Below the pieces are notes generated by a model, which worked only from the letters and a program-made list of their open reading frames with translations, did no database searches and was not told the DNA's origin. Source: Glutamicibacter sp. MNS18 (GTDB taxonomy: Bacteria > Actinomycetota > Actinomycetes > Actinomycetales > Micrococcaceae). From it: DNA of 64,000 bases. Made by a program: the position numbers and the translations under genes. Each line of letters opens with the position of its first letter. The first letter of the stretch is position 1. The DNA is taken from positions 186,001 through 250,000 of the forward strand of contig NZ_JAPCHW010000006.1 in assembly GCF_026107515.2 (NCBI RefSeq), given 5' to 3'. This document shows positions 25,682 through 34,713 of this stretch, piece after piece.

Positions 25682-25997
25682 GACTACTCCGCTTCGGTTC
25701 GAATGATGATTTGTAGCAATTCATCTTATGTCGGTTGACGGCCGCTGTCATGCCGGATTCCAGTGATCAATCTCCGGTGTGCGAACAACGACACCCGGCG
25801 AGGTGGGATGCCCCATGCCGATCCCCGTGCCACGAGTTGCCAGCCTCAGCGGTGTGCCGGATCAGGCTGCACGGTAACGGCAGGACATGCCGGTTACCCG
25901 GGGTCTTCCGGTCCCCGCCAGCCAGATAGGCCCCCGCACTGATCTCGTCAGTGCGGGGGCCGGCTGCGTGGCCCTGGGGTGGTGGCCCCGGCGGGTA
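25682..25997. other. Intergenic region between the TPP-enzyme gene and the acidic hypothetical gene
   Basis: About 315 bases with no coding frame that can be supported. It carries the terminator of the TPP-enzyme gene (listed separately) and presumably the minus-strand promoter of the acidic hypothetical gene. Confidence 0.5.
25929..25961 (-). terminator. Terminator after the TPP-dependent enzyme gene
   Basis: A 14-bp perfect stem, GGCCCCCGCACTGA (25929-25942) with TCAGTGCGGGGGCC (25948-25961), and a 5-nt loop, 36 nt beyond the stop of the minus-strand gene ending at 25998. Confidence 0.85.
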
Positions 25998-27653
25998 TCA
26001 GTAGGCCTTGACGCCTTGCTCCACCACCAGGTGGATCAGGGCGAACGAACCCTGCTCGTCGATGGCCGCCAGTGCCGCGTCGATGGCCGCCGGTACATCG
26101 GCGTCGTTTTCGACACGGACGCCGAAGCCGCCGAAGGACTCGGCCATCTGGGCGAAATCTGGGTTCTTCAACTGCGTGCCCGACACACGTCCCGGGTAGT
26201 CGCGCTCCTGGTGGGTACGAATGGTCCCATACTGCTGGTTGTCCATGACGATCACCAGCGGAGTAGCCCCGTACTGCGCGGCGGTAGCCAGTTCCTGTCC
26301 GTTCATCAGGAACTCACCGTCGCCGGCGATGGTGACCACGCGACGTTCCGGGTAGGACAGCGAGGCGGCCACGGCCGAGGGGATCGAGTAGCCCATGGAG
26401 CCGTTGCGTGCCGAGATCATCGAGGCGTAACCATTGGTGGGGAAGTAGCGATGCGCCCAGTTGGTGTGTTCACCGGCACCGAAGGTAACCATGGCATCAC
26501 GTGGCAGGGTGGGAACCAGGTTCGCCATCAGGGTCGCCATCTTCGCCTGGCCGTCGCCCGGCTCGGCCTCTGGCAAAGACGCGAATTTCTCCTGTTCCCC
26601 GCGCATACGGGCGGTCCATTCCTTCCAGGAGTCCTTGACCGTTAGGTCCATCAGCACCAGGTCGCGGACGAACACATCGGGCTTAGCCACGATCTGGTGG
26701 GAAACAGGGCCCGAACGGCCCCGCAGGGAGGGATCGATGGTGACCAGGAAGTTGTTCTTTTCCCAGTTCTGGCGCGTGGTGAAACCGTTGGTGATCACGT
26801 CGCCCGGGACAGTGCCCACGAAGACCAGTAGGTCGGTTTCCTCCAACAGGTCATAGGTTGGACGCGGCCGGCCATAGCCGATCGGGCCGACATAGGACGG
26901 GGAGTCGAAGGGGACGGTGCCCTCGCAGCGCCATTCCGCTGCCGCCGGCAGGTCGTGCTCCTCCAGCCAGCGGGTAAAGATCTCGGCGCCTTCATGGGAC
27001 CAGTCGTTGCCGCCGAAGACAAACAACGGTTTCTCCGCTTCCTGCAGCGCGGAGTTCAGGGCCTTCCAGTCGGTCACCGTCATGCCGCCGGTAGCCACCG
27101 GGATCGTCGGGTGGATCTCCGCGGGGATGTCCCTGGTGATGATGTCCTCCGGCAGGCCGACAACCACCGGTCCGGGACGCCCGGACATGGCGGCGAACAT
27201 GGCCTCGGCGACTACTTCGCTGGCCCGCTCCGGGTGATCCAGGACCATGACGCGCTTGGCGCTGGTACCGAACCAGGCCTTGGGGTCGAACTCCTGGAAA
27301 GCCTCCTTCTCGCGGTGTTCGAAGGGAATCAACCCGACGAACAACACCATGGGCGTGGAATCCTGCCAGGCCGTATGCAGTCCCACCAGGGCGTTGGCCG
27401 CACCGGGGCCGCGGGTCACCATGGCGATACCCGGGCGCTGATGCAATTTTCCGTCGGCTTCGGCCATGTACGCGGCGCCGCCCTCATGGCGGGTGACCAC
27501 GGTTTCGATGGAGGATTTATGCAACCCGTCCAAGACATCGAGGTAGCTTTCGCCCGGGACAATGTAGGCGCGTTCCACGCCGTGGGCTTCCAAGGTGTCG
27601 ACAATGACATGTCCCGCAGACTTCTTTGTCGGGCGGTGACTGTGTTCGCTCAT
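25998..27653 (-). CDS. Thiamine pyrophosphate-dependent enzyme (acetolactate synthase-like)
   Basis: A 551-residue member of the acetolactate synthase/benzoylformate decarboxylase superfamily. Seen: the catalytic Glu region VTRHEGGAAYMAEADGKL, TRGPGAANALVGLHTAW, a central domain, and the TPP motif GDGEFLMNGQELATAAQYGA ending in MDNQQYGT. All three superfamily domains are present at normal length. The start is ATG 27653 (MSEHSHRPTKKSAG); the frame extends upstream but without family sequence. No ilvN small subunit is adjacent, so branched-chain synthesis is unlikely. Glyoxylate carboligase, 2-oxoacid decarboxylase or another carboligase are possible; substrate not determinable. Followed by a strong terminator. 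Confidence 0.85.
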   Translation of the reverse strand: MSEHSHRPTKKSAGHVIVDTLEAHGVERAYIVPGESYLDVLDGLHKSSIETVVTRHEGGAAYMAEADGKLHQRPGIAMVTRGPGAANALVGLHTAWQDSTPMVLFVGLIPFEHREKEAFQEFDPKAWFGTSAKRVMVLDHPERASEVVAEAMFAAMSGRPGPVVVGLPEDIITRDIPAEIHPTIPVATGGMTVTDWKALNSALQEAEKPLFVFGGNDWSHEGAEIFTRWLEEHDLPAAAEWRCEGTVPFDSPSYVGPIGYGRPRPTYDLLEETDLLVFVGTVPGDVITNGFTTRQNWEKNNFLVTIDPSLRGRSGPVSHQIVAKPDVFVRDLVLMDLTVKDSWKEWTARMRGEQEKFASLPEAEPGDGQAKMATLMANLVPTLPRDAMVTFGAGEHTNWAHRYFPTNGYASMISARNGSMGYSIPSAVAASLSYPERRVVTIAGDGEFLMNGQELATAAQYGATPLVIVMDNQQYGTIRTHQERDYPGRVSGTQLKNPDFAQMAESFGGFGVRVENDADVPAAIDAALAAIDEQGSFALIHLVVEQGVKAY

Positions 27654-28085
27654 GGGTTCAGGCAACTTTCCGTGTGTTTGCTTGACTCGGTTTCGACTCC
27701 GAGAGGATGCATCGTCGAAAACAATACAACGCGAAAGACAGAACATGCATTCTGAGGGTGGAATGCTACGTGATTATGTCAGAATGACTTCTACATCCCG
27801 TAGCAGTGATCAAATTGTCCATAGTATCGCCCGCATACCAAGCAATTGTGATCCACGTTACAACTTCCTCTGGGGTGGCCATCAACCACCCCTCGTGTTG
27901 CAGCATCCGCCCTGCAGTCACCACCTGGCGGATCCCGCAGGCCAAGAGCGGGGTGAACGCTTTGTCCCCGCGGAGCGGACGCTTGCGGAACGCGCCATCC
28001 CTGCCGGTGAACGGCCCCAAGGCAGCATGGCAAGCGCGTCACTGGCACTTCGGCACGACCCCGACCCCCCTGGAGCCTGGTCCGC
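27654..28085. other. Intergenic region upstream of the TPP-enzyme gene
   Basis: About 430 bases, richer in A/T than the surroundings at 27650-27880. A minus-strand frame at 27766-28020 (internal ATG before ATPEEVVTWITIAWYAGDTM) looks protein-like in part but has no ribosome-binding site, only a TTG at its head and no recognised family, so it is not called. It may be a gene remnant. The promoter of the TPP-enzyme gene should lie here. Confidence 0.35.
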
Positions 28086-28505
28086 CTAGTCGTTCGCGAG
28101 CGTCTCGGCCAGGGAACGCTCCAGCAGCTCCTTCAGGACCTCCTTGTCCACGGCGCTGAGCCTGGTCAGGTACAGGCAGGCCTTGCTGGCGCGGTACTTT
28201 CCCAACCGCTGCATCAGCTCCGGCCAGCGCTCGCTGAAATCATTGCTGAGGTAGACGGTGTGTTTCGTGGGCCCGGGAGCGAAAGCCAGCAGCGGCGCCC
28301 GTCCCGAATGGCCACTGTCGTACCGGTACTCGTATTCACCAAAACCGAGAATCCGTCCGGCCCACACCACCGGCTCGCACCCGCTGACCTCACGGTGCAG
28401 GGCCAGCAGCTCATCGACCTCGGCACGACGCGCCCCGGCGGCCCGGTCGAGCACCGGCCCCACTGGCAGGTCCGACGGCGACATCGCTGGTTCCTTCGCG
28501 GCCAT
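28086..28505 (-). CDS. DUF1801 domain protein
   Basis: A 139-residue protein of the DUF1801 (YdhG-like) type. Seen: RAEVDELLALHREVSGCEPV, then WAGRILGFGEYEYRYDSGHS, a strand-rich middle (KHTVYLSNDFSERW) and a C-terminal KACLYLTRLSAVDKEVLKEL. Function of the family is unknown. ATG 28505 follows GAGGAG by 6 nt. It is a single-gene unit downstream of purA, with its own promoter in a dyad (28535-28559). Confidence 0.8.
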   Translation of the reverse strand: MAAKEPAMSPSDLPVGPVLDRAAGARRAEVDELLALHREVSGCEPVVWAGRILGFGEYEYRYDSGHSGRAPLLAFAPGPTKHTVYLSNDFSERWPELMQRLGKYRASKACLYLTRLSAVDKEVLKELLERSLAETLAND

Positions 28506-28534
28506 GGAGTTCTCCTCGGGCGGTTCGTCTGGAC

Positions 28535-28559
28535 ACTCCGATCCTAGTCGGATCGGAGT
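28535..28559 (-). promoter_or_regulatory. Inverted repeat overlapping the DUF1801 promoter
   Basis: Perfect 10-bp arms ACTCCGATCC (28535-28544) and GGATCGGAGT (28550-28559) with a 5-nt loop, 30 nt upstream of the DUF1801 start. On the minus strand the centre contains TAGGAT, a plausible -10 box, so a repressor bound here would block transcription. It could instead be a weak terminator of purA read-through. Confidence 0.45.
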
Positions 28560-28572
28560 CTTAAACCCAGAA

Positions 28573-28609
28573 GGGCCAGCAGCATGGAATCACTCCACAC
28601 CGCTGGCCC
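28573..28609 (-). terminator. Terminator of purA
   Basis: Stem GGGCCAGC (28573-28580) with GCTGGCCC (28602-28609), enclosing an inner TGGA/TCCA stem, 25 nt after the purA stop on the minus strand. Confidence 0.65.
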
Positions 28610-28634
28610 CTCGAATCCATCGGAGGTCCGGGGA

Positions 28635-29924
28635 TCAGTCGTTGAGCAGGTCGTGGCGCACAATTGTCTGGTCACGGTCCGGGCCCACGCCGATGGCGGA
28701 AATCCGGGTACCACTGATGGCCTCCAACGCCAGGATGTAGTTCCGTGCGTTCTCCGGCAGGTCCTCCAGGGTCCGTGCTCCGGTGATGTCCTCGGTCCAA
28801 CCGTCGAAGTACTCGAAGATCGGCTTGGCATGGTGGAACTCGGTCTGCGTCATCGGCATCTCGTCATGGCGCACCCCATCCACGTCATAGGCCACGCAGA
28901 CCGGAATCTTCTCGATATTGGTCAGCACGTCCAGTTTGGTCACGAAGTAGTCGGTGAAGCCGTTCACGCGCGAGGCGTGGCGGGCGAGCACCGCGTCGTA
29001 CCAGCCGCAGCGGCGTGGGCGGCCGGTGTTCACACCGAACTCGCCACCGGTCTTCTGCAGGTATTCACCCATCTCGTCGAACAGTTCGGTGGGGAACGGC
29101 CCGGCACCCACACGGGTGGTGTAGGCCTTGATGATGCCGATCGAGCGGTTGATGCGGGTCGGTCCGATCCCCGAGCCCACGCTGGCGCCGCCGGCAGTGG
29201 GGTTCGACGAGGTGACAAACGGGTAGGTCCCGTGGTCCACGTCCAGGAACGTGGCTTGGCCACCTTCCATCAGGACGACCTTGCCCTCATCCAGCGCCTT
29301 GTTCAGCACATAGGTCGAGTCGATGACCAGGGGGCGCAGGCGTTCGGCGAAGGACAGGAAGTACTCCACGATCTCATCCACGGTCACCGCACGACGGTTG
29401 TAGACCTTGACCAGCAGTTCGTTCTTCTGGCGCAGTGCGCCCTCGACCTTCTGGCGCAGGATGGATTCGTCGAAGACGTCCTGGACACGGATGCCCAGAC
29501 GCCCGATCTTGTCCATGTAGGTGGGACCGATGCCGCGACCGGTGGTGCCAATGGCACGCTTACCCAGAAAGCGTTCGGTGACCTTGTCCATGGTCTGGTG
29601 GTACGGGGCAACCAGGTGGGCGTTGGCCGAAACCCGAAGTTTCGAGGTGTCCGCCCCACGGGCTTCCAGGCCGTCGATCTCCTCGAAGAGCGCCTCGAGG
29701 TTCACCACGCAGCCGTTGCCGATGATCGGGGTGGCGTTCGGGGACAGGATGCCGGCGGGAAGGAGCTTGAGCTCGTACTTCTCACCGCCAACGACCACGG
29801 TATGCCCGGCGTTGTTTCCACCGTTGGGCTTGACTACGTAGTCGACCTTGCCACCGAGTAGGTCGGTGGCCTTCCCCTTGCCTTCGTCGCCCCATTGGGC
29901 GCCGACGATCACGATTGCTGGCAT
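28635..29924 (-). CDS. purA: Adenylosuccinate synthetase
   Basis: GTP-dependent conversion of IMP and aspartate to adenylosuccinate, first step of AMP synthesis. The 429-residue protein has the standard length and motifs: N-terminal P-loop-like [59 protein letters not shown] and a C-terminal [22 protein letters not shown] precedes ATG 29924. Monocistronic with its own terminator. Confidence 0.98.
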   Translation of the reverse strand: MPAIVIVGAQWGDEGKGKATDLLGGKVDYVVKPNGGNNAGHTVVVGGEKYELKLLPAGILSPNATPIIGNGCVVNLEALFEEIDGLEARGADTSKLRVSANAHLVAPYHQTMDKVTERFLGKRAIGTTGRGIGPTYMDKIGRLGIRVQDVFDESILRQKVEGALRQKNELLVKVYNRRAVTVDEIVEYFLSFAERLRPLVIDSTYVLNKALDEGKVVLMEGGQATFLDVDHGTYPFVTSSNPTAGGASVGSGIGPTRINRSIGIIKAYTTRVGAGPFPTELFDEMGEYLQKTGGEFGVNTGRPRRCGWYDAVLARHASRVNGFTDYFVTKLDVLTNIEKIPVCVAYDVDGVRHDEMPMTQTEFHHAKPIFEYFDGWTEDITGARTLEDLPENARNYILALEAISGTRISAIGVGPDRDQTIVRHDLLND

Positions 29925-30112
29925 GGGATCCTCCCCCTTGCATAAAGCAGTGGTACCGGCGTGCTTCGCGCCGGCCCGGCACGGTACCGGGCAAAAAATA
30001 TGCCCCTGTCCTGCTCACCTGGCCCGAAAGGGCGCAATGCAAGAGTTAGGGGCTCTTACAACCAAAGTTTAGCGAACCGGTTGGTTATTCTCGAGCCCAG
30101 CCAGCCGCGCCG

Positions 30113-31042
30113 TCATGTGCCGGACACGGATACGGGAAGTTCTGAGCCGGGCTTGAGGGTGCGTGAACGTGCCACCAGCACCGTCAGGGCCACCCCGATC
30201 AGGACCATGCCGATCCAGCCAGTGACGCCCAGCCGTTCGCCGACCACCCAGACGGCGAGCGCGGCAGCCACCGCCGGCTCGCTGAGGGTCACGGTGGTGG
30301 CGGTACTGGCCGACACCTTCGTCAGCGCCAGCCCGAACAACAGGTACCCGACGAACATCGGGATCAGTGCCAGATAGGCCGCGACCGCGATGTTCGCGGG
30401 GCTGGCCAGCAGCGGCGCCCCGGTGGCCAACAGGACCGGCATGAGCAGCACTCCTCCCAGCCCGAAGACCGCGCCCACGGCGGCTCCACGGTCAATGCCA
30501 TTGGCCAGCAGCCGGCCGGTCACCCAGGAGTACAAGGCGTAACTTGCGCCAGCCACCAGCCCCAGAAGGCAGCTACCCACCACCTGCCCGGTGTCCACGC
30601 TCGGCTGGGCCGATCGTGAGAACCCCAGCAAAGCGCTTCCTGCAATGCCCAGGGTCGCGGCGAGATACCAGCGGCGGCTGAGCCGCACCGAGTCGATCAT
30701 CCGCTCCAGCACCCCGGAGAACAGCGGTGCCGACCCCAGGGAGATCACGGTGCCCAGTGCCACCCCGCCCAGGTGCATGGAGCTATAGAAGGCCAGCGGG
30801 TAGACCAGCACTCCGAAGCCACCCAGGGCCAGCAGCACCTTGTGCTGAGCCAATTTCCCGTGGGCACGTCGCAGGGGTCGCAGCGCCACCACTGCCTGCA
30901 GCAGTCCGCCGATTCCCAGTGACACGGCGCCGATGGCCAACGGCGAGACATCCCGGGCCAGGGCCGCGGCGGTGCCGGTGGTACCCCAGAGGACCGAGGT
31001 GATCAGCAGTACGGCAATCCCGCCGGAGCGCCCGCGGATCAC
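30113..31042 (-). CDS. EamA/DMT family transporter
   Basis: A 309-residue drug/metabolite transporter with ten membrane segments in two EamA repeats. The first helix is IAVLLITSVLWGTTGTAAAL and the last IGMVLIGVALTVLVARS. The start is a GTG at 31042 that overlaps the stop of the upstream TetR gene (GTGA), so the two are coupled: a repressor and the exporter it probably controls. Substrate unknown; related proteins export amino acids or other small metabolites. Confidence 0.88.
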   Translation of the reverse strand: MIRGRSGGIAVLLITSVLWGTTGTAAALARDVSPLAIGAVSLGIGGLLQAVVALRPLRRAHGKLAQHKVLLALGGFGVLVYPLAFYSSMHLGGVALGTVISLGSAPLFSGVLERMIDSVRLSRRWYLAATLGIAGSALLGFSRSAQPSVDTGQVVGSCLLGLVAGASYALYSWVTGRLLANGIDRGAAVGAVFGLGGVLLMPVLLATGAPLLASPANIAVAAYLALIPMFVGYLLFGLALTKVSASTATTVTLSEPAVAAALAVWVVGERLGVTGWIGMVLIGVALTVLVARSRTLKPGSELPVSVSGT

Positions 31043-31608
31043 AGGGCACGGACCATGGAACTGATCATGTCGCCGGCACGGCGCAACCGCCGGCTGTCCC
31101 CCTCCAGCCCGGCCCGGGAAATCGCGCCTTCGAGCAGGTAGGAAATCCGCTCGGCCAGATCGCGCGCCGTATCCGGTGACGTGAGCTTCCCAAGGTGCCC
31201 CTGCAGGAATTGCTCGACTTCCTCCTTGTGAGCCGCCACGATCTTGCGGCCGGGGTCGCTGGCTTCGAGCTCTGCGGCGGCATTCAGCAGTCCGCAGCCA
31301 CGGAACCCGTGCTCATAACCGGCTTCGGCATGGTCGAGGTAGGCGCCGACCACGGCCATGACCCCGTCGTGGCCCCCGGGCTCCTCGCCGAGCCGTGCCC
31401 TGTAGAGGTCAAGCCACTGCTGGTGGCGGGCCTCGAGATACGCCTGGACCAACCCGGCCTTGGATTCGAAGTTGTTGTACAGGCTCATCTTGGCCACACC
31501 GGCTTCGGCGATGACCGCGTCGATGCCGGTGGCCGAGATTCCGTGGGCGTAAAAGAGCCGGGCCGCGGCGTCCAGCAGCTTACTGCGGGTATCGGGTTTG
31601 TTGCGCAT
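31039..31608 (-). CDS. TetR family transcriptional regulator (coupled to EamA transporter)
   Basis: A 189-residue TetR-type repressor. Its N-terminal HTH (about 8-55) reads KLLDAAARLFYAHGISATGI, then VAKMSLYNNFESKAGLVQAY; the rest is the helical ligand domain, with GFRGCGLLNAAAEL typical of the TetR_C_33-like group. It overlaps the transporter gene by 4 nt. A dyad at 31640-31655 lies 32 nt upstream of the start and is the likely autoregulatory site. Confidence 0.9.
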   Translation of the reverse strand: MRNKPDTRSKLLDAAARLFYAHGISATGIDAVIAEAGVAKMSLYNNFESKAGLVQAYLEARHQQWLDLYRARLGEEPGGHDGVMAVVGAYLDHAEAGYEHGFRGCGLLNAAAELEASDPGRKIVAAHKEEVEQFLQGHLGKLTSPDTARDLAERISYLLEGAISRAGLEGDSRRLRRAGDMISSMVRAL

Positions 31609-31639
31609 AGGGGACCTCCGATAGACAGACTAGTCCAAT

Positions 31640-31655
31640 TAGACCGATCCGTCTA
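31640..31655 (-). promoter_or_regulatory. Candidate operator of the TetR-EamA operon
   Basis: TAGACCGATCCGTCTA, symmetric at 14 of 16 positions (TAGAC-N-GATC-N-GTCTA), just upstream of the tetR start. A related TAGAC occurs at 31622-31626. Size and position fit a TetR operator. Confidence 0.5.
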
Positions 31656-31681
31656 CCAACTGGCTGGGCGTCCTCGCTGAC

Positions 31682-32017
31682 CTACTCCTTGTCGACACGC
31701 AGCCGTTCCAGGGGCGGGTGTTCCTCGCCCACCCAGGAGATCTCCACCCAATCCACCATCCCTCCGGTATGCCACAACAACACCATGGCGCCGTCCGGGC
31801 CTTCCGTTGTCGTGGCCGAGAACCCCATGGGTTTCTCGGAGCCGGAGGGCAGGCGCGGGGCGCCCACGGTCGGCTTCACGTAGAAGCATTCGGCACAAAT
31901 CTCATCATTCCAAGTCAGGCATTGTGCGAATTGCGCCTCCAGGACCGGGGCGTACAACCCTCCGGCCTCAACCAGCCCATCCAGCAGCGCCCGTTGCGCA
32001 CGTGTCGGTTCTTCCAT
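31682..32017 (-). CDS. Conserved-looking hypothetical protein
   Basis: A 111-residue soluble protein that I cannot assign. Three Cys (two in EICAECFYVKP) and several Trp near strands (MVLLWHTGGMVDWVEISWVG) suggest a small beta-rich domain. GGAAGG precedes ATG 32017, codon use is host-like, and the gene stands between the TetR-EamA operon and the GyrI-like gene on the same strand. No functional inference is possible. Confidence 0.7.
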   Translation of the reverse strand: MEEPTRAQRALLDGLVEAGGLYAPVLEAQFAQCLTWNDEICAECFYVKPTVGAPRLPSGSEKPMGFSATTTEGPDGAMVLLWHTGGMVDWVEISWVGEEHPPLERLRVDKE

Positions 32018-32253
32018 GCAAACCCTTCCTTATCGGTTCCGCAGGCACCACCCTACCGGCCCTGACCTCAGGTTCTTCCGGTCCACCCAACCCCTCGTTG
32101 CCATAGGGGTACCCGCCGAAGCATTGCCATCGGCGGAGCAAGTCCAGAGAAAAACACCGCAAGGGTCGGACCAGGACCAAAAGTCCCCGTGGCCAAAAAA
32201 GTTTCCGGTCAAGGGGTCTGCTGTTTCACTCCAGCGTTTCTGGACTTATCCTC

Positions 32254-32874
32254 CTAGGCTGGTCGCACTGGTTGCCGCAGGATAGTACGCAGTTTGTCCG
32301 GTGCCGTGCGGCGGAAATCGCTGAGGTAGATCTCGTGGTGCTTGCCGACCAGTTGCAGACCCGCCCCCGAAATCGCCTCGGTGTGCATCTTTTCCAGCAC
32401 CGGGCCTTCCTCGTCGAAGGAACCCACATGCAGGGTCTGGACGCACAGGCCCTCCTCCAGCTTCGCCAAACGCACCCTGTCGATTCCCGTCGGAGGGGTC
32501 TTGGCGGTGGCTTGCTCGAAAGCGCGGTCAAAATGGCCTGCACCCAGCCAGTCAGGCACCATGATCATCAGCGTCCAGCTCCAGGTGGACTTGTCCCGGC
32601 GCGAAGTGAAGCTCTCCATGTCATCGGCCCACCACAGCCCCTCCAGGGGCATCACCACGTAGTCGCGGCCCAGCTCCAGCTTGCTCAGGAACTTCAGCTT
32701 GTAGGCCAGCGGATACAGTGCCTCGATTCCCCGGGTGAAGGCCGGCGAGCTGTTCGGATCCCCCTGCCCGTCGATCATCAGGTACTGCAAGGATGGAACC
32801 TGCAGCTGCTGGAACGTGCCGCGCGGGGCTCGATACGACTCCAGTTCCCTCTTGAAATCCACCTTCGGGACCAT
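32254..32874 (-). CDS. GyrI-like small-molecule-binding domain protein
   Basis: A 206-residue stand-alone GyrI-like (SOUL-related) protein. Seen: VDFKRELESYRAPRGTFQQL, QYLMIDGQGDPNSSPAFTRG, YVVMPLEGLWWADDM and a C-terminal LVGKHHEIYLSDFRRTAPDK. Such proteins bind or sequester small molecules, or hydrolyse them in some cases. ATG 32874 is chosen (a run of G residues lies 8-12 nt before it); a start 30 nt upstream is possible. It is divergent from a leaderless TetR gene whose start is 112 nt away, so TetR may regulate both. Confidence 0.85.
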   Translation of the reverse strand: MVPKVDFKRELESYRAPRGTFQQLQVPSLQYLMIDGQGDPNSSPAFTRGIEALYPLAYKLKFLSKLELGRDYVVMPLEGLWWADDMESFTSRRDKSTWSWTLMIMVPDWLGAGHFDRAFEQATAKTPPTGIDRVRLAKLEEGLCVQTLHVGSFDEEGPVLEKMHTEAISGAGLQLVGKHHEIYLSDFRRTAPDKLRTILRQPVRPA

Positions 32875-32986
32875 CAACGCCACCCCCACCTCGCGCAACA
32901 CCACCTGCGACTCAGGTTACTGCCAACCCATGCCGCGACGCAGCCCGAGCCACCCATTCGACGGCGCTGGCCCTAGACTGGAGGGT

Positions 32987-33538
32987 ATGGCCCTGACACA
33001 ATCCGCAGTAGTGAGCACCGCAGTAGACATCCTGCAGCGGTTCGGGTTGGCGGATCTGTCCATGCGGCGTTTGGCCAAGGAGCTCGAAGTCCAGGTCGGT
33101 GCGTTGTACTGGCATGTGAAAAACAAGCAGGAACTGTTGGCCCAGGTGGCCGCCCAGCTGCTGAACGCCCCGCATCTGGAAGTCGACCCGCACGATTTCC
33201 CGGATCCTCGTCAGGCGCTACTACAGCTTTCTCGCAAGCTCTACCTGACGTTGTTGCCGATCCAGGACAGTCCGGAGGTCATGGAGGTTGCCAGCGCCCT
33301 GCAAACCACCGAGTTGCGACCGCTGAGCCAACTGCATGACCTGTTGCGGTCCGCCGGCCTAGAGGCGCAGGAAGCGGACTTCGGCCGGCAGCTGCTGCTG
33401 AACCACATCCTCGGATCGGTGGCCTACCGGCAGAACCTGGTCCAGCTGGATGTGGACGGCTCCGATCAGCCCGACGGTTTCGAATGGGCCCTGCAACGCG
33501 CCGTGGACGGACTACTACCCCGACATGACAGGAAGTAG
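32987..33538 (+). CDS. TetR family transcriptional regulator (TetR_C tetracycline-repressor type)
   Basis: A 183-residue repressor close to the classical TetR subgroup: HTH with RFGLADLSMRRLAKELEVQV and GALYWHVKNKQELLAQVAAQ, then a helical ligand domain. The start at ATG 32987 has TAGACT (32974-32979) ending 7 nt before it and a GGAGG too close for normal use, which points to a leaderless mRNA. The stop TAG lies inside the ribosome-binding site of the next gene, so the membrane protein is co-expressed and is a likely target. Confidence 0.88.
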   Translation: MALTQSAVVSTAVDILQRFGLADLSMRRLAKELEVQVGALYWHVKNKQELLAQVAAQLLNAPHLEVDPHDFPDPRQALLQLSRKLYLTLLPIQDSPEVMEVASALQTTELRPLSQLHDLLRSAGLEAQEADFGRQLLLNHILGSVAYRQNLVQLDVDGSDQPDGFEWALQRAVDGLLPRHDRK

Positions 33539-33550
33539 GAGGTGTCCACC

Positions 33551-34060
33551 ATGCCTTCGCAGCTTGGAACCCCCGGTGCCGATCCGCGGAATACCCCGTT
33601 ACCGAAACTGCGTCTGCTGTTGCTGGCGCCGGCCGGCGCACTGCTGCTGGTAGCCCTCGGCTATTGGTTGTTCAGGGAGCAGCTGCCCTCGCATCTGGTC
33701 CGGCATGCCGGTCCCGACGGCCTGGGATACAGTCCCACTGCCCTGGTACTGCTGATCGGCGGCGCGGTGGCCGCCGTCTTCTTCGCCATCGGTTCCTGCT
33801 GCGCCCTGGATTTCTGGAAGCACGGGCATTGGTACCAGACCCAGAAGATGATCGTGTCCGGCTTCCTGTCGGCCGGTTATGCCGTGGCGGGTCTGCTGCT
33901 GGCCAGTCTGTTTGCCGTGCGTGGTGTAAGCCCAGCAGAGGCCACGTCCCAGTCCCTGGGGCTGGGGTTGCTCGCATTCGTGCTGGTCTTCACCGCCGCC
34001 ATCTGGGCCCACATCGTATTGTTGCCCGCCGGCCGGTTGGAGGAACCGTTCGGAAGCTGA
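33551..34060 (+). CDS. Four-helix integral membrane protein of unknown function
   Basis: A 169-residue protein with four hydrophobic segments, for example LRLLLLAPAGALLLVALGYW, ALVLLIGGAVAAVFFAIGSC, a third ending LLLASLFAV and LGLGLLAFVLVFTAAIWAHI. No catalytic or known transport motif. ATG 33551 has AGGAGG 8 nt upstream, better than GTG 33542. It follows the TetR gene by 12 nt on the same transcript. It might be an effector controlled by that regulator, but I do not recognise the family. Confidence 0.75.
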   Translation: MPSQLGTPGADPRNTPLPKLRLLLLAPAGALLLVALGYWLFREQLPSHLVRHAGPDGLGYSPTALVLLIGGAVAAVFFAIGSCCALDFWKHGHWYQTQKMIVSGFLSAGYAVAGLLLASLFAVRGVSPAEATSQSLGLGLLAFVLVFTAAIWAHIVLLPAGRLEEPFGS

Positions 34061-34079
34061 GACACCCGGTCGGGGTTTC

Positions 34080-34703
34080 CTAACCCAGCTGTCCGCCGGA
34101 AATCTCCAGATAGCACCGGGCACACAGCGACTCGTACCAGACGTCCTCACCGTCAATGGCCACCTGGTCACCGTCAAACACCACGGCATCACCCACACGC
34201 CGCGTATTGAACATGGCCTTGGAACCGCACCGGCAAATCGTCTTCAGCTCTTCCAATGAATGCGCCAGTTCCATCAAACGGGCCGACCCGGGGAAGGCAT
34301 GGGTGCGGAAGTCCGTGCGAATTCCGTAGGCCAGCACCGGCACCCCGTCCAACACCGCAATGCGCAGCAGGTCATCGACCTGGGCACGGGTCAGGAACTG
34401 GGCTTCATCCACCAGCAGGCAGGCCACCGGCGGGGCGTCCACATGGGTGAGCAACGCTTCGGGGTCCTCACCCGAGGCCATGGCGGTGAACTGTTCACGC
34501 AGGTCGTCCTGCGGAGCCACCACGAAGTCCACCTCACGGCGCAACCCCAGCCGGGACACGATGGCGGTATCCCCCTTGGTGTCGACCCCGGGCTTGGCCA
34601 GGGCAATGCGCTGGCCACGCTCCTCGTAGTTGAACGCAGCCTGAAGCAGGCTCGTCGACTTACCCGAATTCATCGCCCCGTAGCGGAAATACAGCTTGGC
34701 CAC
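34080..34703 (-). CDS. tdk: Thymidine kinase
   Basis: Salvage enzyme that phosphorylates thymidine to dTMP. The 207-residue type II thymidine kinase has the P-loop GAMNSGKSTSLL, the Walker B-like LLVDEAQFLTR, the lasso-region arginine and a structural zinc site formed by CRCG and CARCYLE. A GTG at 34703 is the start, with GAGGGG about 8 nt upstream. It lies 10 nt after the permease gene and may be co-transcribed with it. Confidence 0.95.
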   Translation of the reverse strand: MAKLYFRYGAMNSGKSTSLLQAAFNYEERGQRIALAKPGVDTKGDTAIVSRLGLRREVDFVVAPQDDLREQFTAMASGEDPEALLTHVDAPPVACLLVDEAQFLTRAQVDDLLRIAVLDGVPVLAYGIRTDFRTHAFPGSARLMELAHSLEELKTICRCGSKAMFNTRRVGDAVVFDGDQVAIDGEDVWYESLCARCYLEISGGQLG

Positions 34704-34713
34704 TAAAGTCCCC

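Noticed and set aside
28584-29861. A 425-codon plus-strand frame opposite purA
   Set aside because: Antisense shadow of purA; no independent evidence.
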